Positions 59,001 to 64,000 of a stretch of 64,000 bases of DNA are shown piece after piece. Both the position numbers and the translations under genes were made by a program. Location of the stretch: contig JAECYW010000011.1 in the NCBI GenBank assembly GCA_023014335.1, forward strand, positions 1,240,001 to 1,304,000, given 5' to 3'. The DNA is from Galerina marginata (Eukaryota > Basidiomycota > Agaricomycetes > Agaricales > Galerinaceae). A model generated the notes under the pieces. It saw only the letters and a program-made list of their open reading frames with translations. It was not told the DNA's origin and did no database searches. Numbering within the stretch: the first letter of the stretch is position 1; every line of letters begins with the position of its first letter.

Positions 59001-60532
59001 ATGGCTTCAGCATTCATCAACCCATCTTCCCTCAACTTCTCTTCTTCCTCCTCTTTCACTCCCGCTTCTCCCGCACCGTCATCATCATATACCCACGACG
59101 ACGACGAGCACGACGACATCGACCCCACCCACGCTTCCGGCCCAGCGCGCAAGCGTGCTCGCACCTCTGCCTCTTCCTCGTCAAAGGACCCTGCCGCCCC
59201 CGCCCCTTCGCTCTCCGAGCAGCGCAAGGAGGCTAGAGCCCACCGCAACCGGATCGCCGCCCAGAACTCCCGCGACCGCCGGAAAGCCCAGTTCGGGTAC
59301 CTCGAGCGCCGCGTCGCAGAGCTCGAGGAGGAGAACAGGCGGCTTCGCGCAGGCATGGGCATCGTCCCTGTCGCCGCGCCCGCCGCTCCACCCACCCCAG
59401 CGAAGCCGGTCTTCGCCGCTCCGTCCTCCGTTCCCATTTCCCTGTCCACCGTCGAGGACCATCTCCGTGCCCAGCGGGAGCATGAGAGGGAAAAGGAGAA
59501 CGAGGAGCTCAAGGAGCGCATCAAGACCCTCGAGCGTGGGTGGGACGCCGTCGTCAAAGCGCTCGCCGCACAGGGTGTCGCCGCTGGCCTTTTGGGCCCG
59601 GCGCAGAGCCAACAACCCCAGCCTAGCTCCGCCCCCGCCCCTGTCGTAGCCGCACCACCACCAAGTCAACCATCGCAACCCTTCACAGCCTTCCCCTCCC
59701 CTGCCCCGTCCCACTCCTCGCTCGACCACGAGCTGAGCGCAACCTCTCCCATCCCCGACTTCTCCCCCTCCATCCCATCCCAGCCCCAGTCCTCCTCCCC
59801 CTCACAGACGCAGACCCAACAGCTCCAAGCATCAAACGCACCAACACACTCCGATTCCACTCGCCACCTAGCACGGGTGGCGACCACCGGGGGGCCTTTA
59901 CTGGCTCGCTCGGTGTCCCTGCAGCGGGTGGTCTCGGGTGCGGTGCAGGTGCAGACGGCGCGGGTGGCCCCGTATTTGCGGGCGCTGCAGTTGAAGCAGC
60001 AGCATCTGGGGACGAGGACAATGACAACGACAACGACAAGGCGATGGAGGCCCTCTTCCGCGAGATCCTCGCGTCGCCGCGCGCGTCCCACGCGGCCGTG
60101 CCTGTTAAAGGTGCTGCTGCGCAAGTGAGCGTGGGCGCGATCGTGGGTGCCGGCGCCGGTGTTGTCGTGGCAGCGGCGTCCGGAGCGGAGGGGGCGGTGG
60201 CGGAGAAGAAGGACGGAGAGGCAGAGACAGAGGCGGGGGGAGACAGCAGAAGCGCGGACGAGAGCGCCGTCGTCGAGTGGGCGAATGAGATTGAGATGCA
60301 GCGGATGTTGGATAACATGATCATGGGTATACAGGGGGATGAGAGCGGTGTGATGTTGGATTTGGATTTGGATATGGGCATGGACATGAACATGGGCCTG
60401 AGCATGGGCATGGGCATGGGGATGAACGTTGATCTAGGACTCGATATGGATCTTGGAATGGCTTTTGACGGTGGTGTCGGTGTGGAATACGCGAGGGCGG
60501 GGTGGGACGTTGGCGGTGCCGGTGTCTTTTGA
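59001..60532 (+). CDS. bZIP transcription factor resembling HAC1/XBP1
   Basis: The ATG at 59001 gives MASAFINPSSLNFSSSSS. The basic region (residues about 74-97) is EQRKEARAHRNRIAAQNSRD followed by RRKAQFGYLERRV, and the leucine zipper follows (LERRVAELEEENRRLRAG). The basic part (NRxAAQxSRDR) fits the HAC1/XBP1-type more than AP-1-type bZIPs. A second coiled coil (HEREKENEELKERIKTLERG) follows. The first frame runs to 60128 with STRHLARVATTGG and ARSVSLQRV; a second frame (to 60532) encodes an acidic region with KAMEALFREILA and a Met/Gly/Asp hexamer-like repeat (DLDLDMGMDMNMG) at about 60350-60460. A removal of 3n+2 bases between about 59925 and 60010 would join them. That could be a conventional intron (for example 59938-59990) or an unconventional HAC1-type intron. 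The regulator's targets would be unfolded-protein-response genes if the HAC1 label is right. Confidence 0.65.
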
Positions 60533-61881
60533 GGCGCTGGGCTGTTGACTGTTGATTGGGTCCTTTCCTTTCCTTTCACCTTCTACCTCTACCGAGCTGT
60601 GTTGATGTCAGGTTGTTATGTATGCGCGCCGAGGAGCCTCGCGATTCGTTCGCTGAGGCGGAGATACCTGGCTGCTGCTGCTGTTACTACTGGCATGTTG
60701 TTTGTTGGCGTCGTCGTCGTCGGAGGCGGCGTTGGCTATCACCACCGTTACCACCACCCACCACCACCACCACCAAAAATCGAACTGGCGCTTATTATTC
60801 GCCATCGGCTATTCTCGGTCCTCCTCCTGGATTATCAGTTCCTTGGTCCCTCCCTGTCTGTTTCCGTTGTCAAAAGGTCTTCATATCATCAAGTCAAATC
60901 ACCATCGGTCTCTAATGTCTCTTATCATATTAGTCTATCCATCATTTCCATGGTCTCTTTTCTCTTCAATTTCTACCTTACTCATTCGACTCTCGCTATC
61001 TATCATATTCCTCGCTTTGGTTTCTCTTTCCTTTCCTCTCTCTCAGTTTTTTACACACCGGTTTATGGGACTTTACTTTGGTTGTTCGCTTTTTCTACGT
61101 ACTACCTACCCTTCACCCTTTCCTTTTTTTCGAGTAGTAACCCCACCCACCCCTGGCCTCTCGGCTTCGATCACCGGACGTCAAGGCACCCCATAGCGTC
61201 GTGCGTCGCGGACTAGCCAGTCCGCCGCACGACGTCTGCACGGTCATCATCGCCATCGACCTCGACATCTCCATTCATCTTCATCACCACCACCGCCCTC
61301 CCACTCGACCTCAGCCCAACCTCCCGACCGCCCAAACGAAAACGAAGACACCCCGCCCGCCTATCTGACTTGACTCTTAGAATCCGCGCGGCGCAACGCA
61401 GCAGCTCCCCCTCGGGGTATCGAGAAGCGCGTGCGTCGTGTTGATTTGACGGGTTCGTTGCATGGGTGGGTGGGTCGTTGGTTTTTGGTGTGTTGGTTGG
61501 TTGGTTAACGACAATTGGTTGGTGAACGACAATTGGTTGAACGGTAATTATATGGCATGGGAGGAGATTCAGACCGAGGAGGGGCAACTTCATCTTTTGG
61601 GTTTTTTCGTACTTACTACTACTACTTGATTGGATAGGATAGGATAGGGTTGGTACGTTAGGATTTGGTTGGATTGAATATAGGTTCTGTTACTGGTGTA
61701 TATCTTTGGTGTGATTTTGAGAAGCTTGAGACTTGAGTTTGTTTTGTCACCGCGGTCCAAAGGCAGGGAACGAGTTCGGAGTTGGCGCATCAAATGATCG
61801 CGCGGTCATGTGAACTGATTTTCGCGAGTTCCACAAGCGAGTTGGATTCTCTCACTGCTTGGCTCTTTCTGCAGACTTTGG
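60533..61881. other. Low-complexity intergenic region with short repeats
   Basis: Follows the bZIP gene. Contains a CCACCA-rich tract at about 60750-60775, TTGG-rich sequence at about 61470-61540 including a repeated AACGACAATTGGTTG (61507-61521 and 61525-61539, 18-nt period) and three GGATA units at 61632-61646. The open frame at 60545-61216 is a mixture of Ser, Phe, Leu and Tyr runs and I take it as non-coding. The 61200-61880 part should contain the promoter of the next gene. Confidence 0.4.
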
Positions 61882-63021
61882 ATGATTCGACTACAATCCG
61901 TGAAGCCTTTCCGAACGTTCGCTTGTCCAAAGCTCCCCTCCTCCCAAATCCGGCACGCATCCAAACTCAAATCCAAACCACCACCTCCCCCTCCAACCCA
62001 AAAATCAAAACCAAAAAAGGCCAATTCTAATGCAGGCTCAACCACAACCTCAACCACTGTCAATCCCAATGCCCCCGCATCCACATCCACATCCACAGCA
62101 ACGCATCGGCTGCTCACAGGCCGGTCTCTTAACGAGGCATGGACGATAGAGCCGCAAGTGGGGTATTGGAACGCGAAACTGAGGATAAGGGTGAGGGGGG
62201 AGGTTATGTTGCTTGTTGTGCTGTGTGCGCTGTATGTATGTTTTTCTGCCGTTGCTTTTTCTCGATTTGAGCTTCATGATAAGGGACGTCTAACTTGTTT
62301 TTTTGATAGAACGTCTTTGATTGCGATGCCGCTTGCGTTTCCTGACCCGTCTTCACCACCCTCTACCCTTAGGGAAAACGGAGACGAAGCCCAAGCCGAA
62401 GACAAAGCCAAAAACGAAGAAACATCAGCCCCCCCACCCAAAAAATCCTTCCTCTCAACCCTCCTCACACCAATAACCTTCCTCCTCCGCCCCGTCCTCG
62501 CAGACGAGCACGCCCGGCAGGAAGCCGAGAAGACATGGCAGTACTGGCTCGGTCAGGGCGCTGGCTTGTCCGCTATCGTCGTCTTTGCGCTGGGCCACTT
62601 CGTGGGCCGCCCGAGACATGTGAGGTTGTTGGCTATCTCCCCTTCTTCCTCGGCTGCGTCGGTGAATGCGGGTAGAAGCGGCGGGTGGAGAGGAGGAGGA
62701 GGAGGAGCAGAAGCAGGAAGGGCGGGAGGCACGCTCCGCGTCGTGCCTGCTTTGGGGGGAGCGATGGCTGTCCCTGTGTCCTCTACCGTTCTTGTTTCGC
62801 CTTTACTCGTCGGTACGGGTAAGGGGATGAGCACTGTGACGGTACAAGGCAAAGACCGGAGCGGCGCGCGGTGGGGGCCGCGGTGGGGGTGGGGTGTGCA
62901 TATGTTTAAAGACGGTGCGGTGGTGAATGGGCAGTGGGTGGCGCGGGAGGAGGTGATTGGGCTTATGGAACGGATTTGGGTGCATCGTGGGGGAGAGATT
63001 CGGGTGCGGGATGGGCGGTGA
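61882..63021 (+). CDS. Putative mitochondrial membrane protein, function unknown
   Basis: The ATG at 61882 starts MIRLQSVKPFRTFACPKLPS, then QIRHASKLKSKPP: Arg/Lys/Ser-rich with no acidic residues, fitting a mitochondrial presequence. A Pro/Lys/Thr-rich stretch leads to LNEAWTIEPQVGYWNAK. A 78-nt intron (62232-62309, GTATGT...GATAG) is inferred, which joins VMLLVVLCAL to TSLIAMPLAF as one transmembrane helix. An acidic, Lys-rich loop (EAQAEDKAKNEETS) and KKSFLSTLLTPITFLLRPVL follow, then EAEKTWQYWLGQGAGLSAIV and VFALGHFVGR, a second helix. The C-terminal 150 residues are Gly/Ser-rich and then beta-rich (VPVSSTVLVSPLLVG, VHMFKDGAVVNGQWV), ending RIWVHRGGEIRVRDGR at 63019-63021. I do not recognise the family. 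It could be an inner-membrane assembly or anchoring factor; that is speculation. Confidence 0.65.
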   Translation: MIRLQSVKPFRTFACPKLPSSQIRHASKLKSKPPPPPPTQKSKPKKANSNAGSTTTSTTVNPNAPASTSTSTATHRLLTGRSLNEAWTIEPQVGYWNAKLRIRVRGEVMLLVVLCALYVCFSAVAFSRFELHDKGRLTCFFDRTSLIAMPLAFPDPSSPPSTLRENGDEAQAEDKAKNEETSAPPPKKSFLSTLLTPITFLLRPVLADEHARQEAEKTWQYWLGQGAGLSAIVVFALGHFVGRPRHVRLLAISPSSSAASVNAGRSGGWRGGGGGAEAGRAGGTLRVVPALGGAMAVPVSSTVLVSPLLVGTGKGMSTVTVQGKDRSGARWGPRWGWGVHMFKDGAVVNGQWVAREEVIGLMERIWVHRGGEIRVRDGR

Positions 63022-64000
63022 ATGATGGATGCTGATGTTTTTCTGTTTTTGTGGTCGTCTTTTTTTGGGTGGTTGTGTGTTGCTATACCCAATGCAAGAA
63101 TGGTGGGATTCCATGGAGAATTTTATTCGTTCTGCTGGTTTTTTTGTGTTCTTGATTTTAAGCTCTTTGCGGTACTGCCAACTCCAGCAGCAGCTGCTAC
63201 TAACTCTCATCATACTCTCTTTCTTCGATTGAGACACGTTTTTGCAGAACATAACGGAAGCTCAACAGGTACCTTCCACACCTCTCTGGACCGTCCAGCT
63301 ATTTATTTATTTAACAATCGTTGACCACAGATCCAATGTCCTAGGAACAAGATATATTTTACCCTCTCGTCGCAAGGCCTTCGTTCATGGCTCATCATTT
63401 TCTGGCTATTGGCGCCTACGTAACTCTCGCTCTCGTCAGATTCAACTCGAACAGGATGAGAATACCGATTATTTTTATCACTGCATCACCTTGTGGGCCC
63501 GTGTATACGGCACCATTCGGTTTCCCGTCGTACCCGCCATTATCATTATTATTAAGGAGAAGTGTAGCCACTGAGATTTCTCCACGGACAGGTCCTTTTA
63601 ACCGTAGGCTCAACCATCCAAACAACAACAGGAGCTTGATCAAACCACTCGTGGCTACACTCCAGATACCTTACAGTGCTTACACGAACCTGCCATTATG
63701 TGTTCAACGAGAACGGAGAGAGGGGAACACAGCTCTAATGACATCGATGATTCAGAACACCGATATCAACTAGAAGCAGTACCATCCAGTTGGAGAACTA
63801 ACTTGACAATATAGAGCGTTGGACACGGTATGTCTTTTCGGATGTCTTTTCGCCGCCAATGTCCTTCTGTTCGCGTCAAATTTCAATTAGCAGTATGGTG
63901 GGCATGGTGCAGCTTTTTTCCTGTATATTGCTTTTATTTATCGACAGCGGATGATAAGTAGGAGAACGACTCTGGCCACTTTGAAGGACGCCGTACTGAT
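63022..64000. other. 3' flank with no recognised gene
   Basis: Downstream of the mitochondrial protein gene. The open frames (for example 63387-63773) are short and compositionally ordinary, and I recognise none of them. The last 200 bp may be the edge of a further gene that lies outside the window. Confidence 0.4.

Noticed and set aside
58979..59729. Long open frames on the minus strand opposite the bZIP gene (192 and 182 codons)
   Set aside because: They are Arg/Gly/Ser-rich antisense shadows of a GC-rich coding region; the plus strand has a clear bZIP domain.
59919..59990. Simple excision between the two CTGCAG sites in the bZIP gene as the HAC1-type intron
   Set aside because: The distance is 66 nt, a multiple of three, so exact excision between equivalent positions would not change frame as needed; only the general idea is kept as a finding.
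60545..61216. 223-codon hydrophobic open frame after the bZIP gene
   Set aside because: Composition reflects T/C-rich low-complexity DNA (Ser/Phe/Tyr/Leu runs); no domain, and it overlaps repeats in the 3' flank.
1..64000. CRISPR arrays, bacterial operons, prophage, riboswitches
   Set aside because: The DNA is eukaryotic, with spliced genes; no direct-repeat arrays were seen.
1..64000. tRNA and rRNA genes
   Set aside because: Scanning for B-box-like GGTTCRANYCC in intergenic parts gave no candidate with a matching A box; a computed search (tRNAscan-type) would be decisive.
1..64000. Complete transposons (Gypsy, Copia, DNA elements)
   Set aside because: No reverse transcriptase, integrase or transposase motifs in the open frames and no paired long terminal repeats noticed; the zinc knuckles at 23.7-24.1 kb belong to a ZCCHC9-type gene, not to a Gag protein.

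Overview
This window is genomic DNA from a filamentous basidiomycete, most likely an Agaricomycete (mushroom-forming) fungus. The evidence is short GT-AG introns of about 45-80 nt in nearly every gene, intergenic gaps of roughly 0.3-2.5 kb, about 50% GC, and protein families that are typical of or expanded in Agaricomycetes: HET-domain proteins, NACHT-TPR proteins, caspase-like C14 proteins with a shared C-terminal domain, cysteine-bearing F-box proteins, a GH128 glucanase and a multi-domain secreted S8 subtilase. I cannot name the species.

Layout. 0-7.7 kb is sparse: a small membrane protein, a caspase-like gene and scraps of related sequence. 7.7-36.98 kb is mostly conserved single-copy biology: VPS53 (GARP tethering complex), a single-pass membrane protein with a large ectodomain, an AAA/Mg-chelatase-like protein, a Zn2Cys6 transcription factor, a ZCCHC9-type zinc-knuckle protein, an aldo/keto reductase pseudogene, a pterin carbinolamine dehydratase-like protein, a GH128 glucanase gene, a subtilase and the CCR4 deadenylase. 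37-57 kb is an accessory island: two tandem HET genes on the minus strand, an F-box gene, RPR2 (RNase P) and an MBIP-like gene as conserved interruptions, a third degraded HET relic, and a NACHT-TPR (NLR-like) gene whose 3' end runs into a caspase-type C-terminal domain. 57-64 kb holds a bZIP regulator resembling HAC1/XBP1 and a mitochondrial membrane protein.

The most interesting theme is the mixing of parts between programmed-cell-death and allorecognition-type families. The same C-terminal domain is found in the caspase-like gene (2.6-3.7 kb), in a small relic beside it (1.5 kb) and fused downstream of the NACHT-TPR gene (56.2-57.1 kb). HET sequence is present as two near-complete copies plus two fragments. 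The NLR itself carries a 99-residue tandem duplication near its N-terminus.

A caution applies throughout. Many genes contain single-base frame breaks, including ones that should be under strong selection (VPS53, CCR4, the AAA gene, ZCCHC9). Most look like one extra base in a short mononucleotide run. This suggests indel errors in the assembly, so I call a gene a pseudogene only when there is more damage than that. Exon boundaries are my reading of splice signals and protein homology recalled from family knowledge; no search was run.
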